A DNA stretch of 33,381 bases. Origin: Opitutus sp. GAS368. Lineage in GTDB: Bacteria > Verrucomicrobiota > Verrucomicrobiia > Opitutales > Opitutaceae. Made by a program: the position numbers and the translations under genes. Each line of letters begins with the position of its first letter. Position 1 is the first letter of the stretch. The notes beneath the pieces are model-generated. The model saw nothing but the letters and a program-made list of their open reading frames with translations, was not told the DNA's origin and ran no database searches. The stretch spans positions 1-33,381 of the forward strand of contig CAMDOO010000036.1 in assembly GCA_945903545.1 (NCBI GenBank), given 5' to 3'. Of the stretch, positions 25,223 to 32,799 are shown in pieces.

Positions 25223-25879
25223 TCAGGCCGCGGGTGGCTTGCCGTGGTGCGTGGCGTAGGACGCATACGCCGCCGTGTCGGCCAGCATGGCGTCGATCAT
25301 GGCGGCAAGCGGCGCGGTGCTCACCAAGCCGGAGACCACCGCCTTGTCGCCGATCGCATCCTCAAGGATGAACGCCGGGCGCTGGTTGATGCGGTGGGCA
25401 TGAAACTCGGCGGTACTGGCGGCCAACCGATCCTTCACCTGGGGGCTGCCGGCGAGTTCGCGCAGTGCCTTGGAATCGAGTTTGCCGGCGGCCGCGGCCA
25501 CGGCGACCGCCTCGTCCAGGCGGGCCACCTTCCGGCCCTCGCGCATCGCGGCGTGGGCCAGCGCGTACCGGACCTCGTCGCCCGTGGCGCCCAGCTCCCG
25601 GGCGGCCTCGGCCACCAGGTTCGGCGTGCGGTAGACCTCGCGCGACCCGCTCTCGACCCAGCTCGACGAAAGCATGAAAGGGGAGCGCATCACCGTGCCG
25701 CTCCGCCGGTAAAACCAGTCGCACTGTTCCGGGGTTTCCGGGAAATCGCCCGGATTCATGAGCGCAATCTTCCAGTCGAAGGCCACGCGGCCCGTGTATC
25801 TCTGCTTCAGCTCCGCCCAGGCCGGCTCGGCCCAATAGCACCAGGAGGAAAAGATCTCGACGTAGTAGGTAACGCGCAT
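25223..25879 (-). CDS. DsbA-family (FrnE/HCCA isomerase-like) thioredoxin-fold protein
   Basis: A 218-aa protein with a thioredoxin-type first strand and active-site region TYYVEIFSSWCYWAEPAW, in which C14 is followed by YWA rather than a second Cys. A long helical insert follows (LVAEAARELGATGDEVRYAL, AREGRKVARLDE-type helices) and the typical cis-Pro segment INQRPAFIL comes near residue 165. No signal peptide, so it is cytoplasmic and belongs with the FrnE/2-hydroxychromene-2-carboxylate isomerase-like DsbA group. With one active-site Cys it may act as a glutathione-dependent isomerase or reductase rather than a disulfide oxidase. Starts 4 nt before the AsmA-like gene's end. Confidence 0.85.
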   Translation of the reverse strand: MRVTYYVEIFSSWCYWAEPAWAELKQRYTGRVAFDWKIALMNPGDFPETPEQCDWFYRRSGTVMRSPFMLSSSWVESGSREVYRTPNLVAEAARELGATGDEVRYALAHAAMREGRKVARLDEAVAVAAAAGKLDSKALRELAGSPQVKDRLAASTAEFHAHRINQRPAFILEDAIGDKAVVSGLVSTAPLAAMIDAMLADTAAYASYATHHGKPPAA

Positions 25880-25883
25880 GGGG

Positions 25884-26626
25884 CTACTTCTTCTTGTCGA
25901 ACAGCCCCTTCACCGCCTCGCCAGCCTTCATCACGGCGTTGCCCGCGGCGGCCCCGGCGGTGGCGCCGGCCTGGCCGATCGCCTTGGTCGAGGCGGACAC
26001 GATGGAGGAGGTGACATTCTTCATCACGACGAAGACCAGCTGGTCGGGCGTGATGCCGCCCTCCTTGGTGCCGAGGTCGGTGAGCACGAGGGGGGTAGTG
26101 GCATACTCAGGGCGGCGGCACCCACCCCGAGGGTCACTTTGCCGTTGCGCAGGGTGAACTTCTTCACCTCGAACTTCACCGGCTGGCCGCTCTGCGTGGT
26201 CGGCTGGGCGGCCTTGTCCTTGGAGCCGGTGGCATTCTCGATATTCTTCAGGAGGTCTCCGATGTTGCTGGCGACAATCTTGGTCTCATAGACGAACTCC
26301 GGCTGATCGATGATGACTTCCTCGATGACGATGCGATCCCCGAGGATCGAGAAGGGGGCAACATCGACGTGCACCTTGCCGAGGTAAAAGGCCTTTTCCG
26401 AGCTCCAGCCCGCCGGATTGCCCACGGTCAGGCCCGTGAGGGTGCCCGCGCCAGTCAGGGGGGAGATGCTGGCGCTCTCGAGCGTGACCTTGGTCCCCGT
26501 GACCTTCGGAGCAAAATTGTTGACCGCCGTCTTCACGATCGACCCGAGGAAAAGCTGGAGGACGAAGAAGGCGACGAGGGCAAGGGCGGCGAGCACACTG
26601 CCCGCGATAAGAAGTTTCTTTTTCAT
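25884..26626 (-). pseudogene. AsmA-like membrane protein gene with a frameshift
   Basis: Two frames together make one protein. From ATG 26626 it reads an N-terminal helix (LLIAGSVLAALALVAFFVLQ), then AsmA/DUF748-like text (VTLESASISPLTGAGTLTGL, PFSILGDRIVIEEVIIDQPE, FTLRNGKVTLGV). At 26090-26095, a run of six G (C on the coding strand), the frame breaks. One extra base would restore LPPLVLTDLGTKEGGITPDQ and run to the stop at 25884 (KAGEAVKGLFDKKK), making 247 aa. The downstream text is clearly the natural continuation. So this is a one-base deletion, a sequencing error in a homopolymer, or a slippage site. Role would be envelope-related; none specific is known. It is 4 nt upstream of the DsbA-fold gene. 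Confidence 0.75.
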
Positions 26627-26747
26627 GGGGACCTAGGCTGTCGGGACCCGCAGGCTACGCCACTCCCGCCGTCCGGCAAGTGCGCGTCGCGTGCCATTTT
26701 GCTTGTCACGCCGCGCGCGGGAATGACGCTGGCGCGCAAACCGACCC

Positions 26748-28595
26748 ATGGCGTCAAACTATACCGAAGCCAGCATCAAGACGCTGTCCTCGACGGAACA
26801 CATCCGGCTCCGCCCGGGCATGTACATCGGCCGCCTCGGCAACGGGGCCCACGCCGAGGACGGCATCTACGTCCTCCTCAAGGAGACCATCGATAACTCG
26901 ATCGACGAGTTCATGATGGGCACCGGCAAGAAGATCGAGATCGAGCTCCAGGAGCGCACCGTGCGCGTGCGCGACTACGGCCGGGGCATCCCGCTCGGCA
27001 AGCTCCTCGAGTGCGTCTCGATCATCAACACGGGCGCGAAGTACGACAGTGAGACCTTCCAGAAGGCGGTCGGCCTCAATGGCGTCGGCCAGAAGGCCGT
27101 CAACGCCCTCTCCAGTGAGTATCAGGCGCAGTCGGTCCGCGAGAACCAGACGAAGCTCGTCGAGTTCGGCCAGGGGAAGCTGAAGAAGGACCACAAGGTC
27201 GCCAAGTCCGAGGAGCGGAACGGCACGATCATCGCCTTCACTCCCGACGAGGTGCTCTTCGGGAAGGATTTCCGCTACCGCCCCGAGTTCATCGAGGACA
27301 TGTTGTGGAACTACGCTTTCCTCAACCGGGGACTGACGCTCACGCTCAATGGCAAGCCCTTCAAGTCGGAGAACGGCCTGAAGGATCTCCTGCAGAAGAA
27401 CCTCACCGGTGAGACGCTCTATCCGATCATTCACCTCGAAGGTGAGGACATCGAGATCGCGCTGACCCACGGGTCCCACTATGGCGAGGAGTACTACTCG
27501 TTCGTCAACGGCCAGCACACCACGATGGGCGGCACGCACCAGGCGGCCTTCCGCGAGGCGGTCGTCGAGACCCTGCGCAATTTCTACAAGAAGGACTTTG
27601 ACGCCGCCGACGTCCGCCAGTCGATCGTCGCCGCCGTCGCGATCCGCGTGCAGGAGCCGGTCTTCGAGTCGCAGACCAAGACCAAGCTCGGGTCGTCCGA
27701 TGTCGGCCCCAAGGGCCCCTCGGTCAAGGACTTCATCGGCACCTTCGTGCAGCAGAGCCTCGACGTCTACCTGCACAAGAACCCCGAGACCGCCGACGCC
27801 CTCCTGCGCCGGATCCAGGAGAGCGAGCACGAGCGCAAGGAACTCGCCGGCATTCGCAGCATCGCCCGCGAGCGCGCCAAGAAGGCCTCCCTCCACAACC
27901 GCAAGCTGCGCGACTGCCGCCTGCACCTCGGCGACAAGAACGAGCGCGCCGAGGTCTCCAGCCTCTTCATCGTCGAGGGCGACTCCGCCGCCGGCTCGCT
28001 GACCGCCTGCCGCGATGTGCAGACCCAGGCCGTCTTCGCCCTGAAGGGCAAACCGCTCAACACCTACGGGCTCTCGAAGAAGGTCATCTACGAGAACGAG
28101 GAATTCCACCTCCTCCAGTCCGCCCTCAACATCGAGGACGGCCTCGACGGCCTCCGCTACGGCAAGGTCGTCATCGCCACCGACGCCGATGTCGACGGCA
28201 TGCACATCCGGCTCCTGCTGATCTCGTTCTTCCTGCAGTTCTTCCCCGACCTCATCGCCCGCGGCCACCTCCACATCCTCGACACGCCGCTCTTCCGCGT
28301 CCGCAACAAGAAGAAGACGATCTATTGCTACTCCGAGGCGGAGAAGCAGGCCGCCATCGGCGAGCTCGGCGCCAGCCATGAGATCACCCGCTTCAAGGGC
28401 CTCGGCGAGATCTCCGCCGGCGAGTTCAAGGACTTCATCGGCGAGAACATCCGCCTCGAACCCGTCTCGCTCAACCACCTGCACAACACCGACGAGCTGC
28501 TCGCCTTCTTCATGGGCAAGAACACACCCGAGCGGCAGGACTTCATCATCGACAACCTGAAGGTCGAAAAGGACCTGGTCGACACCAGCGCATGA
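26748..28595 (+). CDS. parE: DNA topoisomerase IV subunit B (type IIA, ATPase)
   Basis: A 615-aa GyrB/ParE protein. The GHKL ATPase domain has [21 protein letters not shown] (N50), DYGRGIPLG (76-84) and [13 protein letters not shown] (109-121). The TOPRIM domain has [11 protein letters not shown] with catalytic E410 and [13 protein letters not shown] with D479, D481 and D483. The length, 615 rather than about 800, lacks the GyrB-specific insert, so ParE-like. A second topoisomerase gene follows 251 nt later. Together they decatenate or relax DNA by double-strand passage. It diverges from the AsmA-like gene. ParE rather than GyrB is inferred from length and from the pairing. Confidence 0.93.
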   Translation: MASNYTEASIKTLSSTEHIRLRPGMYIGRLGNGAHAEDGIYVLLKETIDNSIDEFMMGTGKKIEIELQERTVRVRDYGRGIPLGKLLECVSIINTGAKYDSETFQKAVGLNGVGQKAVNALSSEYQAQSVRENQTKLVEFGQGKLKKDHKVAKSEERNGTIIAFTPDEVLFGKDFRYRPEFIEDMLWNYAFLNRGLTLTLNGKPFKSENGLKDLLQKNLTGETLYPIIHLEGEDIEIALTHGSHYGEEYYSFVNGQHTTMGGTHQAAFREAVVETLRNFYKKDFDAADVRQSIVAAVAIRVQEPVFESQTKTKLGSSDVGPKGPSVKDFIGTFVQQSLDVYLHKNPETADALLRRIQESEHERKELAGIRSIARERAKKASLHNRKLRDCRLHLGDKNERAEVSSLFIVEGDSAAGSLTACRDVQTQAVFALKGKPLNTYGLSKKVIYENEEFHLLQSALNIEDGLDGLRYGKVVIATDADVDGMHIRLLLISFFLQFFPDLIARGHLHILDTPLFRVRNKKKTIYCYSEAEKQAAIGELGASHEITRFKGLGEISAGEFKDFIGENIRLEPVSLNHLHNTDELLAFFMGKNTPERQDFIIDNLKVEKDLVDTSA

Positions 28596-28617
28596 AAACT
28601 GCCCGTTGTCCTTCATT

Positions 28618-28750
28618 CGGTAGGGCGGCGACCCCGCGACCGGCTCGGGGTCCTGAGCTTGCCGAATGGACTCCGCTCGCCGCCGGGCAGTCCACCGGCA
28701 CTGACTCAACCCGTGGCAGGCACGGCGCGGACGGAGTCCTCGCCCTGCCG
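28618..28750. repeat. Nested inverted repeat between parE and parC
   Basis: Outer arms CGGTAGGGCG (28618-28627) and CGCCCTGCCG (28741-28750) enclose further inverse pairs: GACCCC/GGGGTC near 28631-28652 and GGACTCCG (28669) with CGGAGTCC (about 28732). This is a multi-hairpin REP cluster immediately before the family-B pair, so most of the 251-nt parE-parC spacer is repeat DNA. Confidence 0.55.
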
Positions 28751-28763
28751 AAAACCGACCGAT

Positions 28764-28826
28764 CGCCGGGTGAGGTCACCCGGCCTACAGTTGAGATCAT
28801 GATGTAGTCCGGGTGCCCCCACCCGG
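28764..28826. repeat. REP pair, family B
   Basis: CGCCGGGTGAGGTCACCCGG (28764) then CCTAC, a short spacer containing GTTGAGATCATGATGTAG, and a second hairpin GTCCGGGTGCCCCCACCCGG (to 28826). Same family as 14151-14208. It ends 20 nt before the parC ATG, so it would be in the parC leader if parE and parC are co-transcribed. Confidence 0.75.
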
Positions 28827-28846
28827 AATTTCTCCCTCTTTCGCGA

Positions 28847-30988
28847 ATGGCCAAGAAGAACACCCCGAAGAACTCCGACCAACCCGAGCTCCCGCTCGGC
28901 GATACCGGCGCGGACACCCCGGCCAAGGCCGCCAAGCCCGCGGAGCGCCCCGTGCCGAAGTGGGCCACGGCTCCCGCCGCCGAATCCGCCCTCCCGCCAC
29001 CTCCCGCGGCGCCCAAGTCCAAGGGTAAGATCGGCCAGGATGAGGCGCCGCTCGCGAAGGCCTACCGCGGCTGGTTCCTCGAGTACGCCAGCTACGTCAT
29101 TCTCGACCGCGCCGTCCCGCATCTCGACGACGGCCTCAAGCCCGTCCAGCGCCGCATTCTCCACACGCTGTGGGAAATGGACGACGGCCGCTTCCACAAG
29201 GTCGCCAACGTCGTCGGCGCCGCGATGCGCTACCACCCGCACGGCGACGCCTCGATCGGCGCCGCGCTCGTCGGCATGGGCCAGCGCGGTTTCCTCGTCG
29301 AGCCGCAGGGCAACTTCGGCAACCTCTATACCGGCGACGAGGCGGCCGCGCCCCGTTACATCGAGGCGCGCCTGACGCCGTTTGCGCGCGACGTCCTCTT
29401 CAACCCGAAGACCACCGTCTGGCAGCTCAGCTACGACGGCCGCAACCGCGAGCCCGTCACCCTCCCCGCCAAGTTCCCGCTCGTGCTGCTCGACGGCGCC
29501 GAGGGCATCGCGGTCGGCCTCTCGACCAAGATCCTCCCGCACAACTTCAACGACCTCTGCCGCGCCTCGATCAACCACCTCCAGGGAAAAACCTTCCGGA
29601 TCTACCCGGATTTTCCGACGGCCGGCATCGCCGACTTCTCCGAGTACAACGACGGCGAGCGCGGCGGGAAGGTGAAGATCCGCGCCAAGATCGAGGTCCG
29701 CTCCAAGCAGATCCTCGCCATCACCGAGCTGCCCTTCGGCACCAACACCGAGACGCTGATCGAGTCGATCCTCGGCGCCAACGCCAAGGGCAAGATCAAG
29801 GTCAAGCACGTCGACGATAACACCGCCGACCAGGTCGAGATCCTCGTCCACCTTCCCGCGGGCGCCGACCCGGAGCAGATCATCCAGCAGCTCTACGTCT
29901 TCACCGGCTGCCAGCAGAACCTCTCGCCCGCGGCGTGCGTGATCGTGCGCGACACCAAGACCGGCCTCGACAAGCCGGAGTTCCTTGGCGTCCGCGAGAT
30001 CCTCAAGCGCAGCGCCGACCGCACGGTCGCGCTCCTCAAGCAGGAGCTCGAGATCCGCCTCGGCGAGCTCGACCAGCAGTGGCATTGGGACTCGCTCGAG
30101 CGGATCTTCATCGAGGAGCGGATCTACCGGAACATCGAGAAATCGAAGACGTGGGAAAGCGTCCTGGCCGAGATCCATGCCGGGCTGAAACCCTTCCTCA
30201 AGCAGCTCCGCCGCGCCGTGACGGACGAGGATGTCGTCCGGCTCACCGAAATCCGCATCAAGCGCATCTCCGCCTACAATCGTTTCCAGGCCGAGGAGGC
30301 CATGAAGAAGATCGACGCCGAGATGAAGGAGGTGAAGGCGAACCTCAAAAACCTCACCGCCTACGCCATCCAGTGGTTCGAGACCCTCGCCGAAAAGTAC
30401 GGCAAGGGCCACAAGCGCCGCACGACCTACGACGAGATCGAGCAGATCAACGCGTCGGAGGTGATCTCCGCCAACCAGCGCCTCTACGTCAACCGCGAGG
30501 AAGGCTTCATCGGCCTCAACTGGCGCCAGCACGAGTTTGTCACCGAGTGCACCATCCTCGACAGCGTGATGTGCCTCATGGCCGACGGCTCGCTCAAGGT
30601 CTCGAAGGTGGCCGACAAGAGTTTCATGGGGCGAGACATACTCCATTGCGCGGTCTTCCCGAAGGACGGCGACATCCACTTCTACACGATGGTCTACCAG
30701 GACGGGGAAAGCGGAAAGGCGTTCGCCAAGCGCTTCCAGATCGGCGGCCTCTCGCGCGACAAACTCTACCCGCTCGCGAAGGCCGAGGGCTCGCGCGTCG
30801 TCTTCCTCGAGGTCAGCAAGACCGAGAAGGAAATGCCGAAGAAGCTCTTCATCGCAATCGACGGCCGCAGCGGCGCCCGCGTCCGCGAACTTGAGTTCGA
30901 CCTCACGCCCGTGCCCGTCAGCTCCCGCAGCGCGAAGGGCCTCACCGTGACCAAGTGGCCGGTGAAGGAAGTGAAGCGGGTGGATTGA
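28847..30988 (+). CDS. parC: DNA topoisomerase IV subunit A (type IIA, DNA cleavage)
   Basis: A 713-aa GyrA/ParC protein. After a disordered Pro/Ala/Lys-rich N-terminal tail of about 65 residues comes the breakage-reunion core: LEYASYVILDRAVPHLDDGL, KPVQRRILHTLWEMDDGRFH, NVVGAAMRYHPHGDASIGAA and EAAAPRYIEARLTPFARD, in which Y171 is the DNA-linking tyrosine. The coiled-coil and tower region (about 380-500) and a short beta-rich C-terminal domain follow, without a GyrA-box repeat set, so ParC-like. The tail before residue 65 is an unusual extension. It works with ParE upstream. The ATG at 28847 follows the REP pair with no clear Shine-Dalgarno. Confidence 0.93.
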   Translation: MAKKNTPKNSDQPELPLGDTGADTPAKAAKPAERPVPKWATAPAAESALPPPPAAPKSKGKIGQDEAPLAKAYRGWFLEYASYVILDRAVPHLDDGLKPVQRRILHTLWEMDDGRFHKVANVVGAAMRYHPHGDASIGAALVGMGQRGFLVEPQGNFGNLYTGDEAAAPRYIEARLTPFARDVLFNPKTTVWQLSYDGRNREPVTLPAKFPLVLLDGAEGIAVGLSTKILPHNFNDLCRASINHLQGKTFRIYPDFPTAGIADFSEYNDGERGGKVKIRAKIEVRSKQILAITELPFGTNTETLIESILGANAKGKIKVKHVDDNTADQVEILVHLPAGADPEQIIQQLYVFTGCQQNLSPAACVIVRDTKTGLDKPEFLGVREILKRSADRTVALLKQELEIRLGELDQQWHWDSLERIFIEERIYRNIEKSKTWESVLAEIHAGLKPFLKQLRRAVTDEDVVRLTEIRIKRISAYNRFQAEEAMKKIDAEMKEVKANLKNLTAYAIQWFETLAEKYGKGHKRRTTYDEIEQINASEVISANQRLYVNREEGFIGLNWRQHEFVTECTILDSVMCLMADGSLKVSKVADKSFMGRDILHCAVFPKDGDIHFYTMVYQDGESGKAFAKRFQIGGLSRDKLYPLAKAEGSRVVFLEVSKTEKEMPKKLFIAIDGRSGARVRELEFDLTPVPVSSRSAKGLTVTKWPVKEVKRVD

Positions 30989-30993
30989 TTCAT

Positions 30994-31030
30994 CCACCGT
31001 GGACGGTGGACAGTAGACGGTGGACGGACG
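30994..31030. repeat. Short GTGGACGG-type tandem repeat
   Basis: Near-tandem units of about 11-14 nt built on GTGGACGGTGGACAGTAGAC immediately after the parC stop. It leads into a REP-like unit at 31052. No gene is seen in 30989-31148. Confidence 0.6.
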
Positions 31031-31051
31031 GCAGGTATCGCGCGACGGCGC

Positions 31052-31082
31052 GGGTAGGGCTGGCCCGCCGGGCCGGCCGCGA
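31052..31082. repeat. REP-like repeat, family C (single)
   Basis: GGGTAGGGCTGGCCCGCC then GGGCCGGCC: the same GGGTAGGGCTG head as the pair inside cusA, with a GGCCC/GGGCC hairpin. It lies in the spacer between parC and the HEPN gene. Confidence 0.6.
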
Positions 31083-31123
31083 TTAAAAGGTCCGGCCGAA
31101 CGAGCTGGAGTTGAAGTAGGTCC

Positions 31124-31146
31124 CCGCCCGATCAGGCGGCCCTCAT
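31124..31146. repeat. 23-nt direct repeat, left copy
   Basis: Perfect match to 32585-32607, starting CCGCCCGATCAGGCGG, itself a small hairpin (CCGCC/GGCGG). The two copies flank the HEPN/MNT pair. The right copy lies in the vsr remnant, so this copy could be a duplicated target, a recombination scar or just a further REP-like unit. Confidence 0.7.
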
Positions 31147-31148
31147 GC

Positions 31149-31598
31149 TTACTTCTTCCACGGGGATAGGTTCGGATGTTTCTCGTCCAGCCAGGCCGCC
31201 ACGATTTCGCGGAGCTGGAGGGCGAATCCACGCAGTTCCCTTGCGTCCTTGGGGCTGACCTTTCCAGCGGCATCGTACTCCAGGCCGTTGCGCTTGGCGC
31301 GGCAGGCATCGAGGTAGTCGGCGTCATCCTGGCGTTCCCGGCCCAGGATCAGAGGCAGGGCGGAGATGGTCCGGTGGTGGGCGTTGAGCTTGTCGGGTTT
31401 CCATCCCTCCGCGAGCAGGGCAATGGCGCAGAGCTGCAAGGCCGCGTTGTAGGCGATGTTGAACTGGCCGTCGGGCGACAGGCTGCGCTTCGAATCCTCA
31501 AGGTCGCGGTCCACGACGCCGAAGATCCCCGCGATCTGGGTGCGCGTCGGAACGTGCGCCTTGAGCCACCCGCCCTTGGACCAATCGAGCAAGCTCAT
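31149..31598 (-). CDS. HEPN-domain protein (toxin-like partner)
   Basis: A 149-aa all-helical protein. Residues 45-145 fit a HEPN four-helix domain: FNIAYNAALQLCAIALLAEG, then HHRTISALPLILG and the basic helix LDACRAKRNGLEYD (R100, R103, N104, Y108), the position of the HEPN RNase-type motif, with Asn/Tyr in place of the usual His. GGGAGGT stands just before the ATG at 31598, so this start is well supported. It overlaps the end of the nucleotidyltransferase gene by 101 nt on the same strand. HEPN plus MNT pairs are known toxin-antitoxin modules in which the transferase modifies and silences the HEPN RNase. That function is inferred here. Confidence 0.8.
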   Translation of the reverse strand: MSLLDWSKGGWLKAHVPTRTQIAGIFGVVDRDLEDSKRSLSPDGQFNIAYNAALQLCAIALLAEGWKPDKLNAHHRTISALPLILGRERQDDADYLDACRAKRNGLEYDAAGKVSPKDARELRGFALQLREIVAAWLDEKHPNLSPWKK

Positions 31599-32157
31599 CG
31601 GGACCTCCCTTCACGAAGAGCTTCGGTTTGGCGAGCATGTCCACGAGGAGCGGGTTTTTCGCGCGGCCCTTGCTGAACTCGATGGAGGTCATGGTCACCG
31701 GGTTGATCTCCCGGCCAAGGACCTGCCCGGCTGCGCGCAGGGCGGGCGCCAGCGTTCGCAGGCCGGCCTCGCCGATGACGAGCAGGTCCACGTCGCTCAC
31801 CGCCTTGCCGGAACCGGATGCCAGGGAGCCGAAGACGAGCGCGAGATCGATCCCCTTCACCCCGGCCAGGGCGTCCGCCAGCACGTCGCGCAGGCCGGCG
31901 GTCTTGAGCACCAGCTGCTGGAGATCGACAAAGAGCGGGTGGCTGGCGTTGGCCCGGTAGTAGCGCCGGTTGCCGTCGCGCCGGCTCGTGACAAGATCGG
32001 CCGCGGAGAGCTTCTCCAGCTCCCCCTGCACCGTGCCCAGGCTCATCCGGCTCTGGCGCGTGAGATCGCGCAGATGCAGTTCGCGCGCCGGATCGGCAAA
32101 CAGCAGGCGCAGCACCTCGGCGCGGACTTGGGGAAGGAGCACGGATAACAGGCTCAT
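31498..32157 (-). CDS. HTH plus nucleotidyltransferase (MNT antitoxin-like) protein
   Basis: A 219-aa two-domain protein. Residues 1-70 are an ArsR/MarR-type winged helix (VRAEVLRLLFADPARELHLR, MSLGTVQGELEKLSAADLV, NRRYYRAN). Residues 85-190 are a minimal nucleotidyltransferase with LALVFGSLASGSGKAVSDVD: G110-S111 and D122-x-D124 are the metal/NTP-binding residues. The last 30 residues (after GGPDELARLVQG) read through the start of the HEPN gene and are Arg/Asp-rich, probably not conserved. In HEPN/MNT systems this partner is the antitoxin; the HTH suggests it also represses the operon. ATG at 32157; no strong ribosome-binding site. Confidence 0.85.
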   Translation of the reverse strand: MSLLSVLLPQVRAEVLRLLFADPARELHLRDLTRQSRMSLGTVQGELEKLSAADLVTSRRDGNRRYYRANASHPLFVDLQQLVLKTAGLRDVLADALAGVKGIDLALVFGSLASGSGKAVSDVDLLVIGEAGLRTLAPALRAAGQVLGREINPVTMTSIEFSKGRAKNPLLVDMLAKPKLFVKGGPDELARLVQGRVAQGARSDAHPDRGDLRRRGPRP

Positions 32158-32517
32158 GATGTATGCTTAAACCATACGAACGACCGGTTAATCCTGTCAA
32201 TCGTGCGCCGGGGCGGCAGTGCGCGAACCTCATGCCGGCAGGCATGCGGCCGGATCCTTTGGCGTCTCGAGTGCTGGCCTTGGGACATGAGGGGTGCATC
32301 AACCGGTAGAACGCAAAATTCACCCCCGATCTTTCACCCAATCGCCCATTGGGCCAAAATTTCCCGGATCGGTTGCACGCAGGGACCGCAGAGGCGGGAA
32401 CGCTGATTTTCGCTAATCCATGCTGATCCGGAGTTTTCGCCCGCACCCATCTCCGATCTTCCATCTGCCAAAACAGTCCGCCCTCGGCCCTCCGCCCTCC
32501 GCCATCCGCCCTCTTCG
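32158..32517. other. Intergenic region, no gene seen
   Basis: About 360 nt without a credible gene. It holds the minus-strand bipartite motif at 32308-32336, 150 nt upstream of the nucleotidyltransferase start, and CCTCCGCC-type low-complexity DNA at about 32480-32512 like that found inside cusA. TATGGTTTAAGCATA near the gene start (32160-32176 read leftward) may include a -10 element and operator, but this is only suggestive. Confidence 0.4.
32308..32336 (-). promoter_or_regulatory. Bipartite motif, copy 3
   Basis: Read on the minus strand: TGAAAGATCGGG, 8 nt, TTGCGTTCT, then ACCGGTTG and ATGC. An A/T tract (AAATTTT) lies 19 nt upstream, as in the other two copies. The ATG here opens no recognisable protein. 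It may be a promoter for a leader transcript reaching the HTH-nucleotidyltransferase gene at 32157. Confidence 0.45.
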
Positions 32518-32566
32518 CCTGACGCGTGCGTCAGGACGAACCAGCCATAGGCTCGGCGAAGGCTGG
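32518..32566. repeat. Two adjacent palindromes
   Basis: CCTGACGCGTGCGTCAGG (32518-32535) is a perfect 8-bp-arm palindrome, followed by CCAGCC/GGCTGG arms (32541-32566). They cover the 3' end of the vsr remnant and belong to the REP-like clutter of this spacer. Confidence 0.6.
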
Positions 32567-32780
32567 CCCGATCACCCGCCGCAGCCGCCCGATCAGGCGG
32601 CCCTCATTCCTCCGCCCCAGCTCATGCTCCCAGATCCTGAGCACCCGCCCCCCCGGGCCCGGAGCAACCGGCTTGCCCTGCGAAGCTTTCGAACGAAGCA
32701 GGGTCGCGCTCCCGGTTTCGGCCGATCTTCCTCCGCCAGAACGCGGCATTGGTCTTCGGCTGCGTGGCGTGCTTGGGGCG
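32531..32780 (-). pseudogene. vsr-like mismatch endonuclease remnant
   Basis: Read leftward from 32780, one frame gives RPKHATQPKTNAAFWRRKIG then RNRERD, and after a break another frame gives GGRVLRIWEHELGRRNEGRL then IGRLRRVIG, ending at 32531. Both are clear parts of Vsr-family very-short-patch repair endonucleases (PKTN-x-FW, then WRVLRIWEHEL). The N-terminal 60 or so residues, including the catalytic Asp, are missing. Between the two parts the 55-nt stretch 32648-32702 replaces about 36-39 nt and contains a C7 run and a CCCTGC/GCAGGG palindrome. It follows the HNH endonuclease gene by 20 nt, as expected for a decayed restriction-modification-vsr locus. Confidence 0.7.
32585..32607. repeat. 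23-nt direct repeat, right copy
   Basis: Identical to 31124-31146. Here it is part of the vsr remnant, encoding NEGRLIGR on the minus strand, so the copy at 31124 may derive from this one. Confidence 0.7.
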
Positions 32781-32799
32781 ATCTTGATCGGAATCTAGG

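Noticed and set aside
26754-31327. Long minus-strand open frames opposite parE and parC
   Set aside because: Leu/Val/Asp/Glu-rich low-complexity translations with no recognisable motif, exactly opposite conserved topoisomerase genes.
31595-32464. 289-residue minus-strand open frame overlapping the nucleotidyltransferase
   Set aside because: Pro/Arg-rich, no domain, and out of frame with the well-supported HTH-nucleotidyltransferase.
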